A stretch of 64,000 nucleotides of DNA, taken from positions 62,001 to 126,000 of the forward strand of contig JALMQS010000032.1 of the NCBI GenBank assembly GCA_024734495.1, given 5' to 3'. Every line of letters starts with the position of its first letter. Within the stretch, counting starts at the first letter, position 1. The notes below the pieces were generated by a model, which was not told the DNA's origin, made no database searches, and saw only the letters and a program-made list of their open reading frames with translations. The position numbers were made by a program, and so were the translations under genes. This document shows positions 1-10,931 of the stretch, piece by piece. The DNA comes from Forficula auricularia. Lineage: Eukaryota > Arthropoda > Insecta > Dermaptera > Forficulidae.

Positions 1-144
1 AAAACAACATTTTGTGATTGGCAGTTCCATTGGGGCTGAAGTTGTTATCCTATTACGAGCATCTTTATCCCAAAAACTGAATGTACCATCTGATCCCACA
101 GTAGCAAGAGTTCCATGAACTGGATGGAATGCAATATCATTCAC
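1..144 (-). CDS. Rae1: Rae1 exon 7, cut by the window edge
   Basis: After an ATAG acceptor the exon encodes [20 protein letters not shown], then [15 protein letters not shown] and ELPITKCCF up to position 1. The sequence is the penultimate blade of Rae1. The frame is still open at the edge. Confidence 0.93.
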   Translation of the reverse strand, partial: MNDIAFHPVHGTLATVGSDGTFSFWDKDARNRITTSAPMELPITKCCF

Positions 145-3100
145 CTATGAATAAATATTGTGATTACTAATCATTTCAAATTAAAATTGATACGTTTTAT
201 ATAATAAAAATAATGAAATCTTACAGCATATATTTCTTGACATTGTTTTCGACGACCGCTTGACCGATGGCATTTAAATGTAAAATTATATTTTTGTATA
301 GCGGGATTAACATATTGTATGGCTACTCTACCTTCCGCACTTCCCAAGGCATATCCTGCAAATTATAAAATTTAAATAATTTTTTATTATTGTGCCTCAA
401 ATATTTTTTTGCCCTATCGATTATCCTCGAATCATCAAACTTGAACTACATGCCAATTTCAAATATCCAGCTTTGATTGTTTAGAATGTTGTGAGTTATT
501 TGATATTTTTTCAAAAATCGAATGGCATTGGAACGACTATTCCTAATTTATGGTATATACAAAAGACACAATTGCCTATATAGGGGTAGTTTTAAAATTT
601 CTAAAGAAAATCAAGAGAGATGGTCCGAAGTTTTTTTATGATGAAATTCGATTCATTGTAGGAGAGATTTTTCCGCGTGTTATGTCAGACATGGTTACAT
701 CTCGGTGTGCAAACCAAGTGCAGAATGCATTTTTTTGGAATTCAGATTCGATTCCAGAAGGGGTGAAACAACCCTTCTGACATAATAAAAACTACCTGGA
801 GTACGGAGCGATGCTCGGTAACTCTTTGTTTCAGTTAAAAACGATATATTTATATTATTTTTAATTTAAAATTTTGGTAAAAAGGTCCATTTTTGTTTGG
901 ATTCAGAATTAAATAAAAAAAGTACCTGGAACACCGAGCGATGCTCGGTAATTTTTTGATTCAGTTAAAAGCGATATATTAATAGATATTATTTTTAATT
1001 TTAAATTCAGGTAAAAAGGTCGATTTTTAATTGCAGCCAAAATAAAATAAAATTGAAATAAAACTTAATTTAAATTTTTAACAACGTTTACACCCGCTAT
1101 GGCCATCATCAAGGCGTATCACTGGCCACAAAGTTTTGTATGTAATTTTAAGAGAATGAAATTGATATTCTAATAAATTATTTTATAGAAAAATACCTTT
1201 AATTAATTAAATTGGCAAATTCTAATATATAATAAAATTTGTTAATGATCTATTAGTGGAATTTAAAATAAAAAAACCAATTAATTTTATTAAAAGAAAA
1301 TTGAAAAAAATGTAATTATAAATTTTTATTCAAACAACCACCTGTGAATAATTATTTCAATTAACAAAAAACTCATCAAAAACAACTTAGACGAAGATGA
1401 GACTGTAACAGATCGAATTGTCAACCCAAAAACCCCCTAAACCGTAAATTTCATCCAAATCGTTAAAGCAGTTTTCGAGAAGCCGATTCTATATATGCAT
1501 ATATATAGATACAAGAATGGCTCGTTTAATATAATAAGATAAGATATGTGTCCGTGGAATCCACGCGCGACAAAAGTGAAACTTTTTTCTATTGATATAT
1601 TTACTTTCTAATGTGTGGAGGCCCACAAATTTTAATCCTCCACCTGAATTCGGAAGGTGATTAGAGTTAGGGGAAGAGGAGAGAGTCCAGAGGACATGTA
1701 TAGGGCTGGCGGGGTGAATGATGATTGGAAGTTGGTCTAGAGGGAATGATATGCGGTCAGTAGGATGGATGGGGATTTATTAACCGTCCAAGACAAAGAG
1801 ACTCGCTCACGGCCCCCTAGGCCCAGTGCATTCTTTTATCTATGATATATACTATAATACAATATTTGCCTCAATTCCCCCAAATTATTTGAATAAATAT
1901 ACACAAGAGAGCCCTACCTTCGGCAGTATTGCTGCCTCTATGTTTAACGCACTGTCCCTATAAGAGTAGATAGATAATCCATAATACCTCAGATGTAGTA
2001 GATGACCAATCTCTTGTTTCTTTAGAAATTTTAAAAATACTATTTTAGGCATTTGTCTTTTATATATAAAGTACCTGTAACATCGGGCGATGCTCAGTAA
2101 TTTTTTGCTTTAGTTAAGATCTATATATTAATATTATTTTTAATTTTAAATTCAGGTAAAAAGGTCGATTTATATTCGCAGCCAAAATAAAATAAAATAA
2201 AATTTATTTTTTGCGAACGTTTAGACCCGCTATGGCCATCATCAGGACCTATCACTGGGCACACAGTTTTGAATGTAATTGCAATTAAAAATAATATTAA
2301 TATACACGGAGGTTCTTTCGTTGACCTTTTTAAATCCTGAAGAAGGAGACACGATCCTTCGAATTGTCGGATTTTTTAAGAGAATGAAATTGATATTCTA
2401 ATAAATTATTTAATAGAAAATAGAAAAATATGTTTAATTAATTAAATTTCCTAATTTTAATATATACATAATAATATTTGTAATGAACTATTAGTGGGAT
2501 ATAGAATTAAAAAAACAATTAATTATTAAAAGGAAATTGAATAAAAATATAATTATACATAACTTTTAAGGAGAATGGTGTTGGTTCTAGGTGAAATATT
2601 TTAATATAATAATAAAAATTGCGTAACATTTTTTGTCAAACCTACTTCGCAATTTTAAGTAATTTTTATTAGTGATTATACATTTTTATCGAGACAACCA
2701 CCTGTGAATAATTATATCAATTAACAAAAAACCCATCAAAAACAACTTAGCCGAAGATGAGACCGTGACAAATCGAATTGTGAACCCAAAAACCCCTAGC
2801 CCCTGAATTTCATCCAAATCGTTAAGGCAGTTTTCGAGAAAACGATTCTATATATGTATATATATAGATACAAGAAATGCTCGTTTAATATAATAAGATA
2901 AGATTAGGAAATGATAGTTTAGGTTTAAAAGCTACTGATCTGGACAATGAAGTCTCACTATAATGGTTCCGTTTTTTAGTACGGAATCCTAGAATTAGTT
3001 GCAAGTTTAGAGAAGTTTTTCGTTTCAAAAATAATATTTAAATATTACCTGTATGTTGTTTATTCTTATCTTTGAAAATAGCAACACATCTATGCTCATA

Positions 3101-6100
3101 TTGCAATGGAGAGACCATCTGTTTATATTCTTGCGGTCTTTGTTCTAATTTATAAAGAATTATTCCTCTCCTGCAGTGCAGACTACTGCCATCGGATAAT
3201 CCTATAGATAAATAAGGTATCATAAATAAATGAAAGTTTCTATATAAATAATTAAAATGTTATAGGTACATACGACATCAGCACAATAAGCTCTCTCTGG
3301 AAGATTTATCGTTAACATTGGAGTAGGACATCTGGTATCCCAAAACTAAAAAACAAATCTCATCTAAATCATAAATTAAAGTTTTCCTCTTCAAATAGTT
3401 TTTCTTCAAGCGCCATACTCAATCGAGCGTCGGCGTAAATTACTATGGAGAGTATCCTCTCCATTGTAATCTTTCTGGGGAAATTTCTTCAACTACTTGG
3501 CCTCATAGAGCAGATAACAAAAAGTAACATAGTATGAGAAGATATATTTAGAGTACAGCTTAATAATACATTACGGTATAGTAATAATATATGTACAAAT
3601 GGCAGCCCCTCCAACAAACCCCCACCGACAAGAGCAGAACCAGCAGGCCTGGTCCTTAGCGGCCAGTACCTCCACTACCAACTACCACCAAGCAGAGTTA
3701 GTACTATATGTGTATAGTAATTTATTTTATGATTGATAGCGTTTTTTCTTTAGGAGACGGACTGGTATAAATATGTAATTGGATGTTGATTAAAAATTTT
3801 TATAATGTTTTTTTGGTATTGTCAAAGGAGACAGGAAGTAATTATGATTTGAACTACTTTCATTGACTTTTTGTTGTAAGTAGATTTATGATTATTATTT
3901 TTGTTTTGTGTATATTATTTTGTTTTTATATTATGAATGACATGTGAAAATCCCAATACTAATTAATGTTCGTCTTCCCCTCAATTATATAGACCCTGAA
4001 GAAGGAGAGAATAAATCTCCGAAACGTCGGTTTAACAAATAAATGTAAAATAATAAAACCATTATAGTCTTATTTTTTACAACCACCGTGGACTGCCTTC
4101 ATCAACATCCAATTACTTATTTTATGATATTTTACCCGATATCAAAAAAACGAGGATATTAATTTAATTATTCAATTAAATGTCTATAGCAATCTTAAAT
4201 GTGTTTTTTTATATCATATCATCATATTAAGTAAAATTTATTACAAGAACATCAAGTGAAATCTAAGTGTGTCCCTTTCTCACTATATATATATACATCA
4301 GTAAATAAAGACTTAAAATGAGGCAGAAGGTCAAAAATGAAGATTCTAAACCTTTGGACCAAACTCAACCAACATCAGTAAATTCTAGTTACCACAAAGG
4401 TATTCAGTGAAACGGATTTTAACTAGTAAGAACCCGTTCTTACTAAAAAACGGGTTTTTACTTCAACATATATATATATATAATATATCTGGTTCCGCTA
4501 CGCCTTTGAGTAAAAAATTTAGAACAAAAATATAAAGTGAAAAGTTTTCAAAACTTGTTTATAATAACCATGTTAAAAAATTTAATCTATCACTAATACC
4601 GCACTGCTTAAATAAGATTAAAGATAATACAAAGCCTTCAAAACTATAGTCTCAAATGAATAAAATCATAAGTGATGTTTTTGAAAGCTTTCAGGAAGAA
4701 TATAAAAGGGTTGAGTAAAACCAGCCATATATACCTATTATGTTTAAATTATTCATTTGCTAGAAACATCTTGGTTTATTCTAGGGAAAACTAAAATGAT
4801 TTTGTTTAAATTTATCTTAAAAACGTGTTGAAATATACCTTAAGAGTTTTATCCCAAGAGCCTGTCATTAAACAGGTGTAACTGGTACCTTTAACCCAAT
4901 GGCAGGTTTTTACTGGTGCGTCATGAGCAGCTACTTGAATTGTCTGGTTGCAATTAAGATCCCAATATTTCACCATTTTATCACATGAAGCCATAAAGAC
5001 TTTGGTTCCATCCTTAAAAAAATAATAATAAAGTAAATATAAAAGAAAAAGAAAAATTACTTAATCGGGTTGGCCAATCCATGGTAAAAATGTAGAAAAA
5101 TTGAAACTATATTAAAAATTAAAATCTCTTCTTATGCTATTCTCGCTTTCGAGATTTGGCTATTAGTAAAAAAAAATATTCTCTTTTTTAATATATTGGA
5201 AAATTGTTCACTTGAAGTGGTTTTCCATTGCATCCCGAGTGTTTCTTTTATTTTGCAATAATATTTAGTGATAAACATCTTCTGACTGAAGGGAAATTCC
5301 AAGACTCAACTTGTAAGATTTTGGAGACTCATCGATGAAAGATGATAGAATTAATTATTAGTTAAAAACGGCTCCAGAAGTGGAGTTCCAAACCTTATTA
5401 ATTTAATAGAAAATTTTAAATATTTTTTTAATTTTCACCATGGATACCTAACCCGTAATAATCTCAGCAATCAACAAAATGAAAAGATCCAATTCACAGA
5501 AAACGCTTACTTTGTCGGACTTTTCCTTGAAACAAGGTAAAATTACATAATTAAATGACCAGCAAAAGCTGATTATTGAAATGATAATGTATGGTTATTC
5601 GTCATGTTCAAGTACGGTTCAGATACAAAAGTCGAGAGGTTCAATTAGGTTATTTCAGTTCACCTCGATTTTAGTTAGCTAAAAAGCAGAGGTGGTAGTC
5701 AAACTGGGTGTAATCTAACCGAACAATAGTATTAATTAATAAACTTTTCAAGTGATATACTGATTAAATCTTTTCCAGTGATATTTCACAAAGAATTAAT
5801 ACTATTTTAGATTATTCGAATTCTGAAGTTATTAAAGTTTGAACTAAGTCTCGCCAGAATGGTTCGACGTGACAGAAAGATGCAGATTATTAAAAGAAAT
5901 GTTTGTCCACAAGAGAGAAACAAAGAGGTTGTCCTCTGCTTGATGTAAATAAACATACGCACATATATATATGTGTGTATGTTTATTTGAATCAAGCAGA
6001 GGACAACCTCTTTGTTTCTCTTTGTGAATCAACAACTCTGCTACTCTCGGAAAAACAAAAAACTTTTCAATTAAAAGAAATGTTTGTGCCATATTTAAGA

Positions 6101-9100
6101 TTGTTAGCAACATCCATTTTCGAGCTGTTCGTGTAATTTTTTCTGAATTTCTCGATTTTTCAACCGCAAGTTATGAAATTTTAACGTCCAGCATAATTAA
6201 CCAGCTCTTTTTGAAAATTCAAACATTTTGGCACAAACTGATTGTCAGAGAAAAATCAATTTTGATAAGAATGTTTTATTTACCCTTTGTGAAAAGAGGA
6301 AAAATAAATTCCAGTGATCGGAGTAGAAAGTAACTGTTGATGTCTTGAAAGATTGAAGGTAATATGTCGCTGGAATAGAGGTGAGATGAGTTCTTTCTTT
6401 GGAAGTCATAGGGATAAACGAATTGGTGAATGCATTTGTATTTAATAAAGGGTGTTTTTTAGAGGTTCAAAACTTTAAATTAAAATAAAACAAAGAAAAA
6501 TATTTTTAATTTCAATGAAACTGGCTTTATTGGAAAGATAATTTTATGCCATTAATGTTTGAATATGATTTCGGCCATGTGGCCGCCGAGGCTGGCGAGT
6601 AGATGGCGCAATCTCCAATAAATTTTCAATTTTCACACACTTTTCGCAGCAATTGCGGCCGTATTTCGCCGAATGTTGTGTTCCAAGTGTTCAATCGTTT
6701 CTGGTTTATCGGCTTTGGGGATATGTCAAGTCACTTGTCTACGGCGATAAACCAAAAACGATTGAACTTGGAACAAAATTCGGCGAAATACGGCCGCAAT
6801 TGCTGCGAAAAGTGTGTGAAAATTGGAAATCCAGATTGCACCATCTAGGCGCCAGCTGCGGCGGCCACATGACCGAAATCTTAGACCATGAAATATATAG
6901 ACACGCCCTGGTGTCGATTTGGGGAGGCCAACATCAACTAGAGAATGTGACGACATCTGTAGGTAGGAACACCCAGAAATAGCATGGCCACTATAGGAAT
7001 TATTATACATTGAGATAAATTTATCGTAGTTTAGATGATTTATTTTGGATTCCAATAATCGCAAATTAATATTATATTAATATTACCAAAATATTTATGC
7101 GAGAACGTGACGTCATCTGTAGGCGATGTTGGCCTCACTTCACTCTGTCTGGAGAGTAGCAGAGGGCGTGTCTATATATTTCATGGTCTAAGGCCGAAAT
7201 TATATTCAAACAATAATGGCATAAAATTATCTTTCCAATAAAGCCAGTTTCATTGAAATTAAAAATATTTTTCTTTGTTTTATTTTAATTTAAAGTTGTG
7301 AACCTCTAAAAAACTCCTTTTATGATCGCAAAGGGGTAGTAATGAATGAATATAAAAGACAAATGCCAATAGTAGTAGGGTTGAATTTAGAATAGATATT
7401 TTAACGCTACTACTATCGGCATTGATCTCTTTTACTCAAATTAGGAATAGTCGTTGGATTTGATTTTTGAAAATTTTCAAATTTTTACTCTTGCTCTAAT
7501 ATTTTTTTTTTTTTTAATGCAATCGAATGCAAGAAGGGGTGCGCCAGTAAAGATGCAGCTCCTATGGATCTCGAATGACCCTTGCATTACCGAAGAGAAG
7601 AGAAAGTAGATTAAGTGAGAGGGTGTAGACGTAGGTGTCTATGCACTCCGGTTTTGAAGGTTTGAAGATTATAGGTGCTGGGAAAGATAGAGACTGGAAG
7701 AGAGTTCCAGTTCCTTGAAGTCATGGGGATATATGTATTCGCGAATGAAGTGGTCCGGCACTTTTCTAATTTTACCGCGAGAGAGTGTTGGGAGTCGGCA
7801 AAACGCGTGCTACGTGCAAAGCATGCTTTGGGGGGAATTATTGATTTTATTTCATCAGAGCACCTGCCGTGATAGTATCTATAGAAAAGGGAAAGGGCAG
7901 AGACATTTCTTCGATGAGCCAGCGAGTCGAGGGAGTCGGTGAGGGTAGAATCGTCAATTAGCCTGACGGCTCGTTTCTGAATTGCATCCAGGGTAGCAAG
8001 AGAGTATTTTGAGGCTCCTCTCCATAGATGAGAGCCGTATTCGAGACAGGGGCGGATTTGGGCCTTGTAGATGGCGAGAAGTTGTGGGGGTTTGTAAAAT
8101 CGCTTGGACCTGAATAAGAAGCCAATCTTCCTTGCTGCAGATTTCGCCACAGAGGAGATGTGTTCATTCCAAGACAGGTCAGATGCGACAGAGACGCCCA
8201 ACATGGATAGGCTGTCACACATTTTTAGGGTATTCGAATCGAAGTGAATATCAGGGAAATCTTTATTTTCGCGTCTAGAAATTAGACAACATTGAGTCTT
8301 GTTTGAATTGAAGTTAACTAAATTTTGAGAGCCCCATTTATTCAGTTTGTCTAGGTCGAGAGTAATTGAGGAGGCAACATTGATTCGATTATTCGGGAGT
8401 GAGGGTTTACCGTGTAGAGTGCTATCGTCGGCGTAACAATGAGTGGGGTTTGCCGTTTGATCGAAAAGGTCGTTTATCTAAATTAGGAAGAGTGTGGAGG
8501 AGATTACGGAGCCCTGGGGAACACAACAATATTTCACATCTGATTACACCTCGGGGGGGGGGGGGGGGGGGCAAGCCAAGTTGCTTTTTTTGACATTCGG
8601 GTTCAATTCCAAGAGGGGTGAAACAATCCTTCTTGATAATAATAATCCATAACACCTCGGATTTAGTAGTTGGCCATCTCTCTTAATTTTCTATTTATCT
8701 AAGTATCTATCAATGTGATTTTTGTTCTGTTAAATTCCACAAACATTTCTCTATAAAAATAATTGTTTACCTACTCAATTTAAATGAAATACAGTAAAAG
8801 CTCTTTATTCGCGTGGTATATGTTCCATAAATATGCCGCGAATACAGAAACCGTGAATACGGAATAGTAATTTCTATGGGATTATAGAGGAAAAAAGAAA
8901 AAAAAGAAAATATATAAAAAAATCAATTTAATTGAAGTTTTTGAACATTTTGATTAATTATCTTAAGGCTTAGGCAATGGTTTGAAGAATTTTGTAATTT
9001 TAATAATAAGGTTGCTTTCATTCTGTTTGTTTACATTCTCAAAAGCACCGATCGCGGCGAAGGCGGCTTATGTTAAAGTCCTCGGCGATATCATTTAACA

Positions 9101-10190
9101 ACATACTTTAGACAAAGTTGTAATAAGATCTATTTTACTTTTTTATTAGTCCATTTAAAGGCATTTACAAAGGATATTGGGCTGGATACCTATTGGAATC
9201 CTTTTATTATTTTTGTTTCTCTTTTATTATTATGTATGTACTTATTAGATCCGCGAATAAAGAAATTTTTAGACGCGAATACTGGAATTGGGTCGCATTT
9301 TTTTAATCCGCGAATAGTGAAAACGCGAATAAAGAATGCGAGCTTTTACTGTATATAAAAATAATAAAAATAAATACATTTCATTCTGTTAAATAATTTT
9401 TTTAGTTTTGTTCATTTGTTAATTTATTGTATAAAAATGTAAATTGTAACTGGAATAACTCCCGTATATCGAATAAAATAAAAATAAAAAAATAAAAATG
9501 CTTGAAATCATTTTATCATCGTTTCAAACATTTCTAAATACAAATAAGGGAAAAACAATAATTTGAGTGAATTCGATAATCCGACCTCGCATCGAGCGTA
9601 TCAACCATGTGATTGATATCTTCTGGAAAAACATTAGAAAATATATTGAAACGTTGCGTGACTCTGGTCGAAGGCTAGAAATAAGCTGAAAAGGAGACAA
9701 TAAAAGAGTATGTCTTCTCCTTGAAAACACACTCTTTTATTGTCTCTTTAAATTTATAAAAATTCTGCTACTCTCGGTAAAAAGAAACTATCAATTTAAC
9801 TAGAAGTAAGCGTTTTCTGTGAATTAATCAATAAATATTAAAATACTAACGTCGTGCCAGCAAACATCCAAAATAGGACCTTGCATATTCTGGATTCCTT
9901 TAGGAATGGTCGTTCCAGTTTGTTCTACTTCCCAACATCGTACCTGAAAAATATTTATCAATAGTAAATAAAAATCAATTATTTTGAATTTGCCAGTAAG
10001 CAATTATACATACACTATTATCCCAGCTTCCAGCGATAAGAAAATTGTGTGTAGGGCTTGGATTAAAGGCTAGAGCTGAAATCGAATCGTCAGGAGGGGA
10101 CGTCACTTCAAAATCCTTCATTGGATTCGCTGAGGATGTGGTTCTTGTTCCGAATTTAGCGCCCCGGCCTAACGGAATCGAATTGAACAT
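1..10190 (-). CDS. Rae1: mRNA export factor Rae1 (Gle2), WD40 protein, 3' end beyond window
   Basis: Rae1 is a seven-bladed WD40 beta-propeller that binds the nucleoporin Nup98, helps export mRNA through nuclear pores and acts in spindle assembly and checkpoint control. Seven exons can be joined on the minus strand: 10190-10014, 9943-9851, 5012-4839, 3345-3274, 3201-3049, 355-225 and 144 to beyond 1. All introns are GT-AG, and the joined product runs collinear with animal Rae1. Diagnostic stretches are [17 protein letters not shown] near residue 23, [10 protein letters not shown] near 50, HDAPVKT and TGSWDKTLK in exon 3, and [10 protein letters not shown] in exon 5. The start at 10190 is supported by an in-frame TAA two codons upstream and by the position of the conserved N-terminal block. 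Exon 5 has an apparent one-base deletion relative to the family. The last exon is cut by the window edge, so perhaps 50 C-terminal residues are missing. The second intron is over 4.8 kb and full of transposons. Confidence 0.95.
225..355 (-). CDS. Rae1: Rae1 exon 6
   Basis: The exon has a TGCAG acceptor and a GTAAGA donor from 224. It completes the split glycine from exon 5 and encodes [17 protein letters not shown], then a run with FTFKCHR and ending in EIYA, which matches the blade that includes ALGSIEGRVAIHY in other animals. Confidence 0.93.
794..1545 (+). repeat. Dispersed repeat with CCGAGC-GAT-GCTCGG hairpin and RTE-like tail, copy 1
   Basis: Two head-to-tail units of about 130 bp start at 794 and 927 with TACCTGGA, then a hairpin made of CCGAGC, GAT and GCTCGG. 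After them comes a segment ending in ATATA and AATAAGATAAGAT runs at 1500-1545. The whole block matches 2068-2906 at roughly 85-90 percent by eye. The tail, with a CATCCAAATCGTTAA motif and a short TA-rich terminus, resembles 3' ends of RTE-type non-LTR elements or their non-autonomous partners. No protein is present. Confidence 0.6.
2068..2906 (+). repeat. Dispersed repeat with CCGAGC-GAT-GCTCGG hairpin, copy 2
   Basis: Second copy of the family at 794-1545, with one head unit instead of two. Just after the head, at 2334-2376, lies a degenerate CTGAAGA...GTCGG motif like the hammerhead-like sites elsewhere. It has GAAT where GAAA would be needed. It lies in the Rae1 intron between exons 5 and 6. 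Confidence 0.6.
3049..3201 (-). CDS. Rae1: Rae1 exon 5, with an apparent one-base deletion
   Basis: The exon starts with [10 protein letters not shown] in the frame set by exon 4, then hits a stop within four codons. The next frame carries [16 protein letters not shown] and [16 protein letters not shown] up to the GTAATA donor from 3048. One base is missing between about 3172 and 3162. Restoring one base makes the length 154 bp, which also gives the phase needed to join exon 6. The deletion lies next to short G runs, so an assembly or read error is more likely than a dead gene, since every other exon is intact. Confidence 0.9.
3274..3345 (-). CDS. Rae1: Rae1 exon 4 (residues 149-172)
   Basis: This 72-bp exon is too short to stand out alone. 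It fits exactly between exons 3 and 5 in phase 0, with a TTTAG acceptor and a GTATGT donor. It encodes [10 protein letters not shown] followed by [10 protein letters not shown], the family's expected continuation of TLK. Confidence 0.93.
3770..4118 (+). repeat. Inverted-ended repeat carrying hammerhead-like motif
   Basis: The ends are complementary: TAATTGGATGTTGATTAA near 3776 and CATCAACATCCAATTA near 4102. The interior carries the hammerhead-like site at 3992-4032. The right end, with CTGCCTTCATCAACA, is related to the right end of the palindrome at 40417-40705. The element lies between Rae1 exons 3 and 4 of the window order. Confidence 0.55.
3992..4032 (+). ncRNA. Hammerhead-ribozyme-like motif 1
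   Basis: The order is stem I strand GACC, core CTGAAGA, one extra A, stem II GGAGA with a loop and TCTCC, core GAAA, then C-GTC and stem I partner GGTT. Stem I pairs four bases (one G-U) and stem II five. The GTC would be the cleavage triplet. Stem III is only ACGT with no loop, so folding would need a dimer. The extra base before stem II departs from the strict hammerhead consensus. Confidence 0.45.
4119..4838. other. Rae1 intron sequence, no recognised feature
   Basis: AT-rich sequence with a small hairpin near 4425-4457 built on AAGAACCCG and CGGGTTTT. I see no gene or known element. Confidence 0.5.
4839..5012 (-). CDS. Rae1: Rae1 exon 3 (residues 91-148)
   Basis: The exon is 174 bp and phase 0, with an AAG acceptor and a GTATAT donor from 4838. 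It encodes [20 protein letters not shown], then the [10 protein letters not shown] and TGSWDKTLK blocks. These are among the most conserved stretches of the family, and two WD-type strands are visible. Confidence 0.95.
5903..6030. repeat. Short-loop palindrome of the CTGCTACTCTCGG MITE family
   Basis: Two arms of about 55-60 bp around a TATATA centre near 5966 share AAAGAGGTTGTCCTCTGC in opposite orientations. It is followed at 6033 by a CTGCTACTCTCGG motif that also ends repeats near 9768 and, with changes, near 42107 and 59155. A third copy of the arm sequence sits at 52640-52675. Open frames across it are by-products of the palindrome. Confidence 0.6.
6448..7320. mobile_element. Mariner-derived foldback element with TA target duplication
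   Basis: The element has terminal inverted repeats of about 130 bp, left from 6448 and right ending at 7320, both flanked by TA. Inside, the frame at 6717-6870 encodes [18 protein letters not shown] and a run with ENWKSR and GGHMTEI. These are C-terminal motifs of a Tc1/mariner-type transposase. The same coding segment is also present in inverted form at about 6620-6715. A second inverted pair, 6868-6965 and 7098-7200, lies outside it. No catalytic domain remains, so it can only have been moved in trans. It sits in Rae1 intron 2. Confidence 0.75.
7502..8545 (-). pseudogene. Jockey-type non-LTR retrotransposon, 5'-truncated copy 1
   Basis: On the minus strand the fragment begins in the reverse transcriptase around a PQGSV motif near 8525, with a catalytic YADD in [11 protein letters not shown] near 8440. 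It continues through the thumb and C-terminal region, whose longest open stretch is 8222-7611 (203 residues). That stretch contains [34 protein letters not shown] and a C-terminal [10 protein letters not shown]. After it comes a 3' UTR shared with copies at 39.7 kb and 60.6 kb, and a poly(A) tail seen as T at 7502-7515. A TAG between PQGS and YADD breaks the frame, and the 5' end including the endonuclease is lost. It lies in Rae1 intron 2, opposite in no sense to the gene: both read on the minus strand. Confidence 0.9.
8554..8571. repeat. Homopolymer G run
   Basis: About 18 consecutive G at the 5' border of the truncated Jockey copy. Long G runs also occur at 12065-12081 and 53378-53388. Their lengths are likely to be unreliable in the assembly. 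A tRNA B-box-like GGTTCAATTCC follows at 8601. Confidence 0.7.
8792..9351. mobile_element. Pogo-like MITE with TA target duplication
   Basis: The ends are inverted repeats starting CAGTAAAAGCTC and ending GAGCTTTTACTG, followed inward by TTTATTCGCG on both sides. TA dinucleotides flank the element at 8790-8791 and 9352-9353. The length is 560 bp with no transposase. The CAGT start, the TCGCG subterminal motif and TA targets are typical of pogo/Tigger-group MITEs. Confidence 0.75.
9690..9790. repeat. Small inverted repeat, CTGCTACTCTCGG family
   Basis: GAGACAATAAAAGAGT at 9698 pairs with ACTCTTTTATTGTCTC at 9731, and the CTGCTACTCTCGG terminal motif follows at 9768. It resembles the larger copy at 59195-59395. 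It lies just upstream of Rae1 exon 2 in gene order, inside intron 2. Confidence 0.5.
9851..9943 (-). CDS. Rae1: Rae1 exon 2 (residues 60-90)
   Basis: The exon is 93 bp and in phase 0 at both ends, with a CAG acceptor at 9944-9946 and a GTTAGT donor from 9850. It encodes [17 protein letters not shown], then a run ending in ILDVCWHD, matching the end of blade 1 and the start of blade 2 in animal Rae1. Confidence 0.93.
10014..10190 (-). CDS. Rae1: Rae1 exon 1 (residues 1-59)
   Basis: This exon begins at the ATG at 10190 and ends in frame before a GTATGT donor at 10013. It encodes a poorly conserved N-terminus, then the conserved [16 protein letters not shown] block and the first blade ending in AGSWDNS. 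An in-frame stop lies just upstream of the ATG, which argues against a longer N-terminus in this exon. Confidence 0.93.
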
Positions 10191-10726
10191 AGTTTAAGAT
10201 AGTTTAAAAAACTATTTATTTAAGTTTATTTAAGGTAAAACTTGTCGATCTTAGAACAAAATGATCCTATCTCTTGTTTGGCCCTGTCTTCAGGCTCTTC
10301 TCGTAAAATAGAGTAATATGACAAAGCAGAGATCCAACCAATCAGAACAAGTAGGCGTGCCACGTAAGCAGCCAACTTCAAAACAATTGCTTAATCGAAA
10401 GAAACAACTATTTTTTAAATATTAACCTCTAGTATATATTTCTCGTCCAAATTTAAAAAATAAATGTGCTAATTTTTTTTCTTTTTTTCTTTCTATTTTT
10501 TTTATTATTTAACAAAAAAATAGTTTTTAATTAATTTCATTTTAGAATTAATTTATTCTGATTTAAAATTGATCTTAATTAAAGAAGACAACAAGTAAAT
10601 GTAAGAAAATATAATTTTATATGTTTTATTATTTATTTATTTTAGCTAGACCTGCAATGAAATTGATCCCTAGATCTTTTACATTGTATTGAATTAAAAA
10701 CAAAACAAATTTAATTAAAATATATG

Positions 10727-10931
10727 TTAATAGAGTAAAGGGTGTGTAGTTTCACAGTGAATGAAATAAAACTCAAAGAGGTTTATACAAACTCAATATA
10801 TTTCGGATTATTAGTCCATCATCAGGAGAACTCCTGATGATGGACTAATAATCCGAAATATATTGAGTTTGTATAAACCTCTTTGAGTTTTATTTCATTC
10901 ACTGTGAAACTACACACCCTTACTCTATTAA
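10727..10931. repeat. Near-perfect palindrome, 100-bp arms, 2-bp loop
   Basis: The left arm 10727-10828 and right arm 10831-10931 are almost perfect reverse complements with one single-base indel. The centre reads GGAG-AA-CTCC. Each arm holds one hammerhead-like motif next to the centre, on opposite strands. The position is just upstream of the Rae1 start. Such near identity implies either a recent event, gene conversion between arms, or an inverted read artefact. Confidence 0.85.
10828..10870 (+). ncRNA. Hammerhead-ribozyme-like motif 2
   Basis: Stem I strand AACTC, core CTGATGA, one extra T, stem II GGA with TCC, core GAAA, a TATAT stem III region, a cleavage-type ATT, then stem I partner GAGTT. 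Stem I pairs five to six bases and stem II three. A mirror copy is on the minus strand at 10788-10831 because of the palindrome. Confidence 0.4.

Noticed and set aside
550..780. 76-codon frame in a Rae1 intron
   Set aside because: No recognisable domain. It lies in an intron of a gene on the other strand, beside a dispersed repeat.
2334..2376. Fifth hammerhead-like site
   Set aside because: The order CTGAAGA...GTCGG is there, but the core GAAA is GAAT and stem I needs a bulge, so I left it out of the set.
5807..6136. Overlapping frames with similar peptides on both strands
   Set aside because: The similarity comes from the palindrome at 5903-6030, which makes both strands read alike.
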